Positions 24,637 to 33,270 of a stretch of 38,492 nucleotides of DNA are shown in pieces (the stretch's first letter is position 1; each line of letters begins with the position of its first letter). The notes below the pieces were generated by a model. The model searched no databases. It saw only the letters and a list, made by a program, of their open reading frames with translations, and was not told the DNA's origin. Made by a program: the position numbers and the translations under genes. Source of the DNA: Sulfobacillus acidophilus (lineage in GTDB: Bacteria; Bacillota; Sulfobacillia; Sulfobacillales; Sulfobacillaceae); the NCBI GenBank assembly GCA_003023745.1, contig PXYV01000033.1, positions 1 through 38,492 on the forward strand, written 5' to 3'.

Positions 24637-25061
24637 CGACCGGTCTCCAATAGGTCGCTGCGCCCTATCTCCTCAAGATAGCTGTGATACAGGGGATAGA
24701 TGGTATCCAAGTGCGGAATTAGTTTCATGGCGCGCGAAAGCGGTCCGCGCGCAATCACTTGCTGGCGGGCCAGCGCTTGTTGCAGGTTGACCTGTCCCAG
24801 CCAAAATCGATGGGCGGTGTCCCCGTCCTGCTCAAAAGTGAGCAAGACCGGTTCAGTTGGCTCGCCATAGGCGACTTTAAACGGAAGACCCTCGCCTTGC
24901 GGCTGGGGAATCCAGCGGATGCGCGTCGCGGGCTTGCGGAAGATGAATTCCATCGTCCCGCCGATTTGATAGATGAGGTATGCTTGGTCAACCTCGCGCA
25001 GTCGTTCAAAGAATGCGCCGAGCGTGTTTTCTAAGGATTTTGCACTTTCAAAGACAGGCAT
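24633..25061 (-). CDS. SCP2 sterol-carrier-like domain protein
   Basis: A 142-residue soluble protein. The C-terminal half (a strand with DTAHRFWLGQVN, then LQQALARQQVIARGPLSRAMKL) follows the SCP2 pattern of a strand followed by a Gly-x-hydrophobic-x-Gly loop and a helix. SCP2 domains bind lipids or hydrophobic acyl compounds. ATG at 25061 has the SD ggtggaggaatcac. The assignment is moderate because the N-terminal half is divergent. In this operon it could present a hydrophobic alcohol or aldehyde to the dehydrogenases. Confidence 0.6.
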   Translation of the reverse strand: MPVFESAKSLENTLGAFFERLREVDQAYLIYQIGGTMEFIFRKPATRIRWIPQPQGEGLPFKVAYGEPTEPVLLTFEQDGDTAHRFWLGQVNLQQALARQQVIARGPLSRAMKLIPHLDTIYPLYHSYLEEIGRSDLLETGR

Positions 25062-25086
25062 CGTGATTCCTCCACCATCCGTAAAA

Positions 25087-26196
25087 TTAGGACCAGACAA
25101 TCACACTGCGACCGCCCCGAGCCTTCGCTAAGTCCTCGAATGCCCGTGCGGTGTCTGCGAGCGTGTAGCGGCGTTGAATCAAGGGCTCTAGCCGCAATTG
25201 ACCAGTACTCCATAACGCACACAAACGAGGGATGTCACGGAGTGGAAAACTACTGCCGTACCAGGACCCAGTCAGCGTTTTTTCCTGGGAAACAAAGGCG
25301 AAGGCATTGAGGCTCACGGCATCGTTGGGGGCAGGAACCCCCACGGCCACTGCCGTACCGCCCTTGCGGACCGCGTTAAACGCCAAGGCCAAAAGTTCCA
25401 CGTCTCCGACCGCTTCAAAGCCGACATCGACGCCTCGGTCATGAGTCAAATCGAGGATGGCTAATAAAGGGTTATCGCTGTCGGGATCGATGGTTTGGGT
25501 GGCACCGAAATCGCGGGCCAACTGGCGATTAGCTTTGGACGGGTCGACCACCAGGATCTCGGCTGCACCCCGGATTTTAGCGCCTTGCACAATGTTAAGG
25601 CCGACACCGCCGGCACCGATGACGGCGACGCTGTCGCCGGGTTTGATCGGAGAACGCAGCGCAGCGCCGACGCCGGTTTGCACAGCGCATCCTAATAGCG
25701 CGGCTTGGTCAAAGGGCATGGAAGCGGGGATAGGCACCACGCTGTCCACGGAGACTACCGCCAGGTCGGCCAGTGTCCCGGTGGCGGAAAAAACCGATAT
25801 GGGTTCATTGCGCCAGCGAACGCGGGTTTGACCCGACGGCAGCGTGCCCTCGACGGCCGCATTATTGGCGCGATCGCACAATTCCGGTTGGCCATTGACA
25901 CAGTATTGGCACACACCGCACGAGGGAATCCAACTCAGTACAACCCGGTCGCCCGGATGCACGCGGTCCACCTCCGGTCCGACTTCGCGCACGATACCAG
26001 CACCTTCGTGGCCCAGCACTAAGGGAACCGGTAACGGCAAGTGGCCGCGAATCGCGTGCCAGTCGGAACGACAAACACCCGAAGCCCGCATTTCCACGAG
26101 CACTTCGCGAGGGCCAGGGGGGTCAATTTCGACAACGTCCACCTCAAGGGGTTGATCGTATTCGGGCAATATGACCGCATGCATAGGATAGGGCAT
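25087..26196 (-). CDS. Zinc-dependent alcohol dehydrogenase (MDR family)
   Basis: A 369-residue medium-chain dehydrogenase, first gene of the operon. Catalytic zinc ligands are Cys42 (GVCRSDWH), His63/Glu64 (LGHEGAG) and a Cys in LLGCAVQTG (about 174). The structural zinc lobe has C93, C96, C99 and C107 (CGVCQYCVNGQPELC). The coenzyme loop is GAGGVGLN, with an Asp in VVDPSKAN that favours NAD. The length and the 15-residue lobe resemble class III-type ADHs acting on alcohols or hydroxymethyl thiols. ATG at 26196 has the SD ttggaggagtg; an upstream extension reads through the promoter and is rejected. It should oxidise an alcohol to the aldehyde used by the next enzyme. Confidence 0.92.
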   Translation of the reverse strand: MPYPMHAVILPEYDQPLEVDVVEIDPPGPREVLVEMRASGVCRSDWHAIRGHLPLPVPLVLGHEGAGIVREVGPEVDRVHPGDRVVLSWIPSCGVCQYCVNGQPELCDRANNAAVEGTLPSGQTRVRWRNEPISVFSATGTLADLAVVSVDSVVPIPASMPFDQAALLGCAVQTGVGAALRSPIKPGDSVAVIGAGGVGLNIVQGAKIRGAAEILVVDPSKANRQLARDFGATQTIDPDSDNPLLAILDLTHDRGVDVGFEAVGDVELLALAFNAVRKGGTAVAVGVPAPNDAVSLNAFAFVSQEKTLTGSWYGSSFPLRDIPRLCALWSTGQLRLEPLIQRRYTLADTARAFEDLAKARGGRSVIVWS

Positions 26197-26230
26197 GAAC
26201 ACTCCTCCAACAAGCAAGCAATTGTTAGCT

Positions 26231-26259
26231 ATTGTGCCGCAAGGAGTAGAAAAAGTCAA
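26231..26259 (-). promoter_or_regulatory. Promoter of the alcohol/aldehyde catabolic operon
   Basis: On the minus strand TTGACT (26254-26259) and CACAAT (26231-26236) are 17 bp apart, 35 bp upstream of the start codon. Just downstream, AACAA-N8-TTGTT (26209-26226) is an inverted repeat at the expected transcript start, a possible operator. Confidence 0.55.
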
Positions 26260-26577
26260 CCGGGTGTGATGTCGCAATGACACATGAGGCGGAATGGGTG
26301 TTAGACATCCATAAGAAGGTGATGGTGGTGACCGTGTTGACTCCCACGGTCACCGAGGCGACACTTGCTTGCACTAAAAGGCACTGCGGCTCTATGTTGA
26401 GAGGGGTAGGGGCGGGTGGCAAGCGAGCGTACGTCAGGCCGGCTCGCACCAGAAGTGGTTTGACACAGGGGCACATCGAACCGGCGTGGGCTTGACACCG
26501 TGAAAGAGGAATGGGTGCCGCAGTGCGTTGGCACTGCGGACGCATGGGCGAAGACCGAGATCTTTCGAAGGATGTTG
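26260..26577. other. Intergenic region with two strong hairpins
   Basis: Downstream of the CoA-transferase there is no gene but two perfect 9-bp stems: 26328-26353 (gtgaccgtg/cacggtcac) and 26518-26539 (ccgcagtgc/gcactgcgg, loop gttg). Neither has a T-run on either strand, so they are not classical terminators, though the second could end the minus-strand cydDC-CoA-transferase transcript. Confidence 0.5.
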
Positions 26578-27849
26578 CTAAAAGCGTGGTAAACGGGTTT
26601 TGGCGTAACGGGCCAACTCTTCTCGGTCGTCAGGATGAGCGACGGCGATAAGTTGGTGGGCTCTTTGCGCCAAGGTGCGGCCGTGCAATTCCGCGACACC
26701 GTACTCAGTCACGACGTACTGGACATGATTGCGGGTGGTGGTGACGGCAGCGCCAGCTTGGATATCCGCGACGATGCGCGGTCGGCCGGCGCGCGTGCGG
26801 GAAGGCAGGGCAATGATGGAGCGCCCTCCTGGTGCTAAACTGGCTCCGCGCACGAAATCCATCTGGCCGCCCACACCGGAGACAATACGCGGGCCAATGG
26901 ACTCAGCTACCACCTGCCCCGTCAGGTCGACTTCGATGGCCGAATTGATGGAAATCATGCGAGGGTTGCGGCGAATCACCGAGGTATTATTGGTGTAGTC
27001 AACCGGCCTCATTAAGACCCCGGGATTGTCGTCGAGAAATTGGTAGAGGGCGTCGCTGCCCATGGCGAACGTGGCCACGATGAAGCCGGGATCCGTACCC
27101 TTATAGCGTCCGCTGATGACCCCTTGCTCGGCTAACAGGCGAACGCCGTCCGATATCATTTCACTATGAATACCGAGGTCGCGATGGTGAGTCAACTGGC
27201 TGAGGACGGCGTCGGGGATGCGGCCAATTCCTAGTTGCAGCACGGCGCGGTCGGGAATTAAAGCCGCCACCTGACGACCAATGGTGAGAGACAAGGGATC
27301 AGGCGCCAGAACCGGATTGGCGTTTAAGGCTTCATCCACCTCGACTCCGTAGGTGATGGAGTCCATGTGAATCTGGGCGTCTCCCAACACGCGTGGCACT
27401 TTGGGATTAACTTGTGCAATGGTCAACGGGGCGACTTGAATCGCTTTGAGGGTTGCCTCAATAGTCGGCCCGAGACTGACAAAACCATGACGGTCAGGCG
27501 GACTGACATTAATCAGCGCGACATCCGGGCGAAATTCCGAGTCCTCGAGAAAGAGCGGGACCTCTGACAAAAAAATAGGGAGATAGTCTGATAAACCGGC
27601 GTTGACTGCATCACGCAGATTGGGACCCACGAATAGGGATATATCGCGGACGCGGTCGACGAGGTCGGGCTTGACCCAGGGGGTTTCGCCTTCCAGATGC
27701 AGGTGCAAGAGGGTGACGTCCTGCAGCGTCTGGCAGCGCTCGGCCAGCCCTTCTAGGAGCTGGTGGGGAGTGGATGCCATCCCTTGTACCCAGATGCGCA
27801 TGCCGGACTGAATGGCATCGAGCGCGGTGTCGAGGCTTACGAGCTTCAT
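26578..27849 (-). CDS. Acetyl-CoA hydrolase/CoA-transferase family protein
   Basis: A 423-residue two-domain CoA-transferase of the Cat1/4-hydroxybutyrate CoA-transferase group. The catalytic Glu230 lies in LGIHSEMISDG. INVSPPDRHGFVSLG (about 113-127) and the C-terminal VTEYGVAELHGRTL are family hallmarks. It moves CoA between short-chain acids or hydrolyses acyl-CoA; the exact acids are unknown. The gene starts 24 bp after cydC in the same direction, so it is probably read from the cydDC promoter. Its function complements the acyl-CoA-forming operon that follows. SD ggaaagga is 11 bp from the ATG. Confidence 0.9.
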   Translation of the reverse strand: MKLVSLDTALDAIQSGMRIWVQGMASTPHQLLEGLAERCQTLQDVTLLHLHLEGETPWVKPDLVDRVRDISLFVGPNLRDAVNAGLSDYLPIFLSEVPLFLEDSEFRPDVALINVSPPDRHGFVSLGPTIEATLKAIQVAPLTIAQVNPKVPRVLGDAQIHMDSITYGVEVDEALNANPVLAPDPLSLTIGRQVAALIPDRAVLQLGIGRIPDAVLSQLTHHRDLGIHSEMISDGVRLLAEQGVISGRYKGTDPGFIVATFAMGSDALYQFLDDNPGVLMRPVDYTNNTSVIRRNPRMISINSAIEVDLTGQVVAESIGPRIVSGVGGQMDFVRGASLAPGGRSIIALPSRTRAGRPRIVADIQAGAAVTTTRNHVQYVVTEYGVAELHGRTLAQRAHQLIAVAHPDDREELARYAKTRLPRF

Positions 27850-27873
27850 AGGCTACAATCCTTTCCAGTGAGT

Positions 27874-29589
27874 TCAGTTGGGGAGGGCACTGAATCGCAC
27901 AATATCTCGCACAAGGGGATGATCGCGGACTAGGCTGGAAGAACCTTGCGCGACCACGCGGCCCCCATCCAATACGAGAATCTGGTCGGCGAGGTCTAGA
28001 CTGAGCAGACTATGTGCAATCCATAAGATGGGTCTCGCGTGCGCCCACTTTAACAAGGTCATCATCACGGTGCGTTCGCTCACGGGGTCCAGTCCCTCGG
28101 TGGGTTCATCAAGCAAGAGCAAAGGGGCATTTTTCAAGATGACGCGTGCGAGAGCGATCCGTTTGATTTCGCCCCCAGATAGAGAGGAGCCCCGTTCGCC
28201 GACGACCGTATTCAATCCGTTGGGCAGTGCGCGCAAGAGACTATCGAGTCCGGTCATCGCGATGGCTTGGGCGATGTCTTGCGCACCTGCTGAAGGACGT
28301 GCTAAGAGGAGGTTCTCGCGCAGGGTGGTGTGAAAAATGTGCGGAAATTGCGTGACCACGCCAAGCTGTTGCCGCAAAGCGTCAGGATCCCACTGGCATA
28401 AGTCTGCGTTGTCCAGACGCACGCTACCGGTGCGTGGTGCGACGAGCCCTGCCGCCGTATTGACGATCGTACTTTTGCCGGAGCCATTCGGCCCAATCAC
28501 GGCGATTCGCTCTCCCCTTTTTAAGCGAAAGCTGACATCTTCGAGAATAGTGCGAGCCGGATCGCCCAGTTCAACCGATACGTGATCGAAGATTAATTCT
28601 AAATTGCCCTCGGAGCGGAGCTGGTGCGAACCCCAGACTTCCTCTAAAGGCGCGGCGGTAAGTTCCGCAACGCGCGTTTGCGCGCGAGCCAAGCTGCCCG
28701 CCGTGAGAAAGGCTGCGGGCAGGCCATTGACAATTTCAAAGCTCGCCAAGCTTAGGAGGGCCACCACCGGTAAAAATATGGGGTGCAGCATGTGGTGATT
28801 GACATCCCAGACGCCGACAAGCAGGATGATCCACATTCCCAGCCAGGAAATCGACAACGAAAGTCCGCTGAAAATTCCACTGAGCTGCGCTAAGTGATGT
28901 TTCGCATTCCGAATATGGCTTTGCAGCGTGTGGATGTCGCGTTGGGCTTGGGACTGTAGATTGAGTGCCCACACGTCTGACAGTCCATGCAAGGTTTGCA
29001 CCAAATAGGCGCTGAGATCACTTCTAAGATTGACGAGCAGTCCTCCCGAGAGGTTCGCTAAATGGTGTGATGAGGCCGCCAACACGAAGCCGGTAACGAT
29101 GAGCATGGCTGTCAAGGCGATGGCGATGCGCCAATTGAAGAGAAGACCAATCGCTAAGACGATGAAGATTCCCAGTGCCGCAACAAACACGGGTTCATAC
29201 AGTCCCACCAAAAGATTTTGCAGGCTATCGACATCGCTGCCGACCCGCGTCATGAGATCGCCGGTGGAATAGCTTTTCAGGCTGACCAGGCTTCGAGGCT
29301 CTAGAGCCTTATAGATTGCGGTTTTTAAATCTCTGAGCCAGCGAAGCGTGGCGTCGTGCGAGAAGTACCGGTCCACGTAGCGAAATCCGGCGCGGGCGGT
29401 ACCAAAGAATCGCACCGCCACAATGGTCGTCCATAAGAGCAAGATGGTCGAAGGGTGCTGGGCGGCCTGAGCAATGAGATAGCTTGAGGTCGACTGCAAC
29501 CCCAAATTGGTCGCGACGGTGGCTACGCCGAAGAGAAACGCCAAAAGAACTAACGGCCTATAGGATTTGATTAATTGGGTCAGCTTCAT
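27874..29589 (-). CDS. cydC: Thiol reductant ABC exporter subunit CydC
   Basis: A 571-residue half-transporter. About six helices (residues 1-300) are followed by an ATPase domain with Walker A GPNGSGKST (366-374), the signature LSGGEIKRIALAR and Walker B LLLLDEPTEGLD. CydDC exports cysteine and glutathione to the outer face and is needed for assembly of cytochrome bd and c-type haem proteins. It overlaps cydD by 32 bases; the ATG at 29589 has aaaggaaccggg ahead. cydAB is not in the window, so the target oxidase must be elsewhere, or the pair serves another redox complex. Confidence 0.87.
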   Translation of the reverse strand: MKLTQLIKSYRPLVLLAFLFGVATVATNLGLQSTSSYLIAQAAQHPSTILLLWTTIVAVRFFGTARAGFRYVDRYFSHDATLRWLRDLKTAIYKALEPRSLVSLKSYSTGDLMTRVGSDVDSLQNLLVGLYEPVFVAALGIFIVLAIGLLFNWRIAIALTAMLIVTGFVLAASSHHLANLSGGLLVNLRSDLSAYLVQTLHGLSDVWALNLQSQAQRDIHTLQSHIRNAKHHLAQLSGIFSGLSLSISWLGMWIILLVGVWDVNHHMLHPIFLPVVALLSLASFEIVNGLPAAFLTAGSLARAQTRVAELTAAPLEEVWGSHQLRSEGNLELIFDHVSVELGDPARTILEDVSFRLKRGERIAVIGPNGSGKSTIVNTAAGLVAPRTGSVRLDNADLCQWDPDALRQQLGVVTQFPHIFHTTLRENLLLARPSAGAQDIAQAIAMTGLDSLLRALPNGLNTVVGERGSSLSGGEIKRIALARVILKNAPLLLLDEPTEGLDPVSERTVMMTLLKWAHARPILWIAHSLLSLDLADQILVLDGGRVVAQGSSSLVRDHPLVRDIVRFSALPN

Positions 29590-31312
29590 CTCCCGGTTCC
29601 TTTCCTAGGTACGCTTGAAGTAGGGAACGATAGATACCGGGCGCCTTGCGCAACTCGGCCGGGCTACCCCATTGTGCCAGATGCCCCTGGTGCAGCACCA
29701 GGACGCGATCAGCCCGCATGATGGTGGCGAGGCGGTGGGCAATGGTGATGGTTGTACGCCTGTGGGACAGTCGCTCAAGTCCTCCGAGCAGTACTCTTTC
29801 GCTGGCCAAATCTAAATTCTGCGTCGGCTCGTCGAAAATGACGACCGGCGTGTCCATTAAAAACGCTCGCGCCAAAGCCAATCGTTGCCGCTGCCCGCCG
29901 CTCAGACGAAATGCCTCTTGGCCCAAGTCGGTGTTCCAGCCTTGCGGAAGTTCTTGCACGAAATCGAACGCGCCCGCAGCTGTCAATGCCTGTTCAATAT
30001 CGTCGAATGACGCTTGGGGCGCAGCGCGCTGCAAATTATCAAGGACGCTCCCCTCGAATAGGTACGGATGCTGGGTCACCCAACTCATTTGTTTACGCCA
30101 CCAGGCTAGGTCGAGGTCGACGAGAGACGTGTCGGCAACCCGAATTGACCCCGAAAATGTGCTGGCGCCCAACAGCAGTTGCACGAAGGTGCTTTTTCCC
30201 GAACCGCTGGGGCCGACAATGGCCACGTGTTCACCCGGATCGATGCGAAAACTGAGATGGCTCAGCGTTTCTTGTGAACGGCCGGGGTAGGTAAAAGACA
30301 CATCGTTCCAGACAATCGGCCACGGTCCGGGCCCGGATAGCACAAGGCTGCCTCCGCCCAGGGCTGGACTCGAAGACTCCATCAAATCAAATATTTCTTT
30401 GGCGGCGCTAGCCCCTTTTAGGCCGTCATGAAAGCGAGCGCCCAGATTTCGCCATGGAATGTAAAATTCGGGCACTAGCACGAGCACCATAAACGCGGTT
30501 TCAAACGAGATATCCGCGTGAATGAGCCGTAACCCGACGGCAACTGCTACAAATGCCATACTGAGCGATGCGATCAATTCGAGTACCATACCGGAGAGAA
30601 AGGCGATGCGCAAGGTGGTCATCGTGGTGGCTCGAAACGCTTCGCTTTGCTTGTAGACGGTCTGACTCTGCGCACGGCTTTGGCCAAAGAGCTTTAAGGT
30701 GACGAGCCCATGCAGCACATCGAGAAAATGGCCACTCAGGCGATTCATCAAGTTGATTTGCCGTTGGGAATGGTTTTCCGCTTGGCGCCCAATAAGGATC
30801 ATAAAGAGGGGGATGAGCGGCAGGGTTACGAGTAAAATCAGGCCGGAGATCCAGTCGTGAACGACGACGCCAATCCAAGCGACCGCCGGCACCGCAGCAG
30901 TAATAATAATCTGGGGGAAATAGCGAGCCAAGAACACTTCCAGATCATCAATGCCTTGCACGGCCAAGCTGATGAGCTCGCCGCTGTCCAACCGAGGCGC
31001 CATCGGTCCTCGGTCAATCAAATGGTCAAAAAACTTTTGACGGAGGTCGGATTCGATTTGAGCGGCATGGCGCAGTGCCCAGTTTTCCTGGACTCCTGCG
31101 ATAGCGGCGCGAATGGCAATCACCGCCAAAAGCACCCAGGCTAGCGGCCACACTATCTTTAAAGGGACATGATCGAGATAGCCCAGGGTGACAATACGAC
31201 TTAAAAGGGTGGCTTGTATCACAATCAGGATGCCGGTGAGAATGCCGCCTGTGCCTAGTCCGATGGCTAACGGTTTCGCTGCGTAAAGCTGTTTCCACAA
31301 GCGCACATCCAT
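29558..31312 (-). CDS. cydD: Thiol reductant ABC exporter subunit CydD
   Basis: A 584-residue half-transporter, partner of CydC. Transmembrane region 1-300 is followed by the ATPase domain with Walker A GPSGSGKST (367-375), Q-loop WVTQHPYLFEG, signature LSGGQRQRLALARA and Walker B VVIFDEPTQNLD. It is the first gene of a minus-strand operon (cydD-cydC-CoA transferase) with its own strong promoter. ATG at 31312 has the SD agtaggaga. Sequence features alone separate CydD from other ABC exporters mainly through the adjacent CydC. Confidence 0.87.
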   Translation of the reverse strand: MDVRLWKQLYAAKPLAIGLGTGGILTGILIVIQATLLSRIVTLGYLDHVPLKIVWPLAWVLLAVIAIRAAIAGVQENWALRHAAQIESDLRQKFFDHLIDRGPMAPRLDSGELISLAVQGIDDLEVFLARYFPQIIITAAVPAVAWIGVVVHDWISGLILLVTLPLIPLFMILIGRQAENHSQRQINLMNRLSGHFLDVLHGLVTLKLFGQSRAQSQTVYKQSEAFRATTMTTLRIAFLSGMVLELIASLSMAFVAVAVGLRLIHADISFETAFMVLVLVPEFYIPWRNLGARFHDGLKGASAAKEIFDLMESSSPALGGGSLVLSGPGPWPIVWNDVSFTYPGRSQETLSHLSFRIDPGEHVAIVGPSGSGKSTFVQLLLGASTFSGSIRVADTSLVDLDLAWWRKQMSWVTQHPYLFEGSVLDNLQRAAPQASFDDIEQALTAAGAFDFVQELPQGWNTDLGQEAFRLSGGQRQRLALARAFLMDTPVVIFDEPTQNLDLASERVLLGGLERLSHRRTTITIAHRLATIMRADRVLVLHQGHLAQWGSPAELRKAPGIYRSLLQAYLGKEPGDEADPINQIL

Positions 31313-31335
31313 GGCGACATCTCCTACTACAGATG

Positions 31336-31363
31336 ATCATAGACATATCAACTATACCGTCAA
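31336..31363 (-). promoter_or_regulatory. Promoter of the cydDC operon
   Basis: On the minus strand TTGACG (31358-31363) and TATGAT (31336-31341) are 16 bp apart (5/6 each), about 24 bp upstream of the cydD start. This is the best sigma-A match in the window. Confidence 0.65.
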
Positions 31364-31447
31364 GCCTGCCCTCAATTGGGACAGAACATGGCGATCTTCG
31401 GGCAAATTTCCCCGGATCTGCGAACCTGTGCGACAATAGGGTGACAA

Positions 31448-32110
31448 ATGGCGAAGGGAGACAGGGTGGTGTGGATTGCGCTCGCAGTCGTGGTAGTGCT
31501 GATAGGGGGATGGTTCGGTATCCGCTATCGGGGACAACACTGGCCAGCCCCGATGACGATGCGGATCGAGCAATTTTTCTTGGATAATCCTGTGCGACGC
31601 CGCTTCTTTAGTCCGGAGCGGCTGTGGCAGGTGACAGGCTCGCTGGAAGGACTGACGGTGGGGGAAATCGGCGTCGGGGTCGGGGTGGTGATGGAGCAAT
31701 TAGCTCGCCGCGTGGGGTCTGATGGCCGCGTTTACGGCATCGACATTCAAGCCGAGGCGGTTTGGCGAACGCGAGAGCGTCTCAAAAAACTAAAGTTAAT
31801 CGACCAGGTGTCCCTGCAAGAGGCGTCAGCTACTCGTCTGCCGTGGCCGGATCAAGGTCTGGACTGGGTTTTTCTTGTCACCGTGTTCGGCGAGATTCCG
31901 GTGCCTGAGCGTGCACTAGCGCTCGCTGAAGTGGGACGCGTGCTTAAGCCCCACGGCCGACTGGGAATCCTGGAATATTGGCCCGACCCTCACTTTCAAC
32001 CCGAGGCCAAGTTATCTCAGACTTTACTGCAAAATGGATTTGTGGTCGAACAGGTTATCGGCACTCGCATCATTTACGCATTGACGGCCCGACGCGAGGA
32101 AAGACGGTAG
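31448..32110 (+). CDS. Membrane-anchored SAM-dependent methyltransferase
   Basis: A 220-residue protein. One N-terminal helix (residues 8-24, VVWIALAVVVVLIGGWF) anchors a class I methyltransferase domain. That domain has motif I VGEIGVGVGVV (about 71-81), YGIDIQAEAV (acidic loop, about 96) and LKPHGRLGILEYWPDP (about 165-180). Membrane attachment suggests a lipid or quinone substrate (inference). ATG at 31448 follows agggtgacaa; GTG at 31475 is possible. It is divergent from cydDC and about 90 bp ahead of the HemY-like gene. Confidence 0.75.
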   Translation: MAKGDRVVWIALAVVVVLIGGWFGIRYRGQHWPAPMTMRIEQFFLDNPVRRRFFSPERLWQVTGSLEGLTVGEIGVGVGVVMEQLARRVGSDGRVYGIDIQAEAVWRTRERLKKLKLIDQVSLQEASATRLPWPDQGLDWVFLVTVFGEIPVPERALALAEVGRVLKPHGRLGILEYWPDPHFQPEAKLSQTLLQNGFVVEQVIGTRIIYALTARREERR

Positions 32111-32202
32111 GCCCCTCATTTGGGGTCGATAGACCATGTTGGTATAGCGGCAGGCTTGCGATGATAAGTCCGCCCGGGGCATCGTGAAAGGAGAGGGATC
32201 GC

Positions 32203-33270
32203 ATGACGCGGCTGGCTATTGTCGGGGGAGGCATTTCGGGACTCACACTGGCCTATGCACTCGAACAACTGGAGAATGAAGGACTTAGAACGGATATTGA
32301 TTTATATGAAGCAACTTCCGAGGTTGGGGGCGTCATCCAAACCGCGTGGTATGACACCTGGCCGGTGGAATTGGGACCGGACAGTTTGGTCGATCGCCAA
32401 CGCGGAGCGGTTGAACTGTGTCGACGCATCGGATTGGAGAAAAATCTCGTTGGCATTCGCGCATCGGCCAAACCGCCTTTGATGCGAACTGCCGAAGGAT
32501 TTAAACCGTTTCCTCACACGGAAACTCGTTCTTACACAATGGCGGGAGGGGTTAGCCAACTGCCCCAAGTCCTCACTCAATTTCTGCATCGGACCACGAT
32601 TTATTTGCGCACCGCGATCAGCCAAGTGGTTCGCAACGAAGATGGTTGGTATCTGAACGGCGATCGCGGCCCCTATCGCGGATTAGTGTTGGCGCTTCCT
32701 GCGTCGGCGTTACCCGATCTCCTGCGCGATGTCGACATCGACGTTTCTTGGGCAAAACAGGTGGTCTATCACCCGCGGGCCGTGATGGCTGCCGTCTATG
32801 ATCGGGATAGTTTTGTCGATCAAGCACTACTGGCCCACACCGGCTTTATCGTGTCCCCTGAGGCAGAACTGGGACTGACCGCTCTGACCTGGCTTTCGAG
32901 CAAATGGGCTCACTATCCGGAAGGTGCGCCCATCATTTGTCGAACCTTTTGGGGCCCGCCCGCTCGAGACCCCGATCAGTGGTTAGATGATGAGGTTCAA
33001 ACACTGCATGAGAACGCCCTTAACCGGCTTGTCGGCCCACACGATCCGCCAATATGGACTAAACTTGTGCGCTATCACACAGCATTGCCGCAGATCCCGC
33101 AAGGGTCCGCGTGGCAGTCTTCAGTGCGCTTTGCCAATGTTCGTTTTTATTTGGGCGTGCTCGGCCCATACCGAGAGGGGCCGGGCGTGTCCGACTGTGT
33201 GCGCGTTGCTTGGGAAGAAGCATATCGATACGCGCAGTGGGCGAATAGCATAAACGTGGGGCTATCGTGA
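32203..33270 (+). CDS. HemY/CgoX-like FAD-dependent porphyrinogen oxidase, short form
   Basis: A 355-residue amine-oxidase-fold flavoprotein. FAD loop GGGISG (8-13), Glu in LYEATSEVGG (about 35-44), and ELGPDSLV (about 57-64) resemble coproporphyrinogen III oxidase/protoporphyrinogen oxidase. The C-terminal YLGVLGPYREGPGVSDCVRVAWEEA has the family pattern in which a Gly-rich segment closes the FAD site. It is about 100 residues shorter than usual CgoX (about 470), and the middle substrate domain is reduced. It may be a divergent porphyrinogen oxidase or another amine oxidase-like enzyme. ATG at 32203 has an excellent SD (gaaaggagagg). Confidence 0.75.
   Translation: MTRLAIVGGGISGLTLAYALEQLENEGLRTDIDLYEATSEVGGVIQTAWYDTWPVELGPDSLVDRQRGAVELCRRIGLEKNLVGIRASAKPPLMRTAEGFKPFPHTETRSYTMAGGVSQLPQVLTQFLHRTTIYLRTAISQVVRNEDGWYLNGDRGPYRGLVLALPASALPDLLRDVDIDVSWAKQVVYHPRAVMAAVYDRDSFVDQALLAHTGFIVSPEAELGLTALTWLSSKWAHYPEGAPIICRTFWGPPARDPDQWLDDEVQTLHENALNRLVGPHDPPIWTKLVRYHTALPQIPQGSAWQSSVRFANVRFYLGVLGPYREGPGVSDCVRVAWEEAYRYAQWANSINVGLS

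Noticed and set aside
29646..30290. 214-codon plus-strand frame inside cydD
   Set aside because: Antisense shadow of the cydD ATPase domain.
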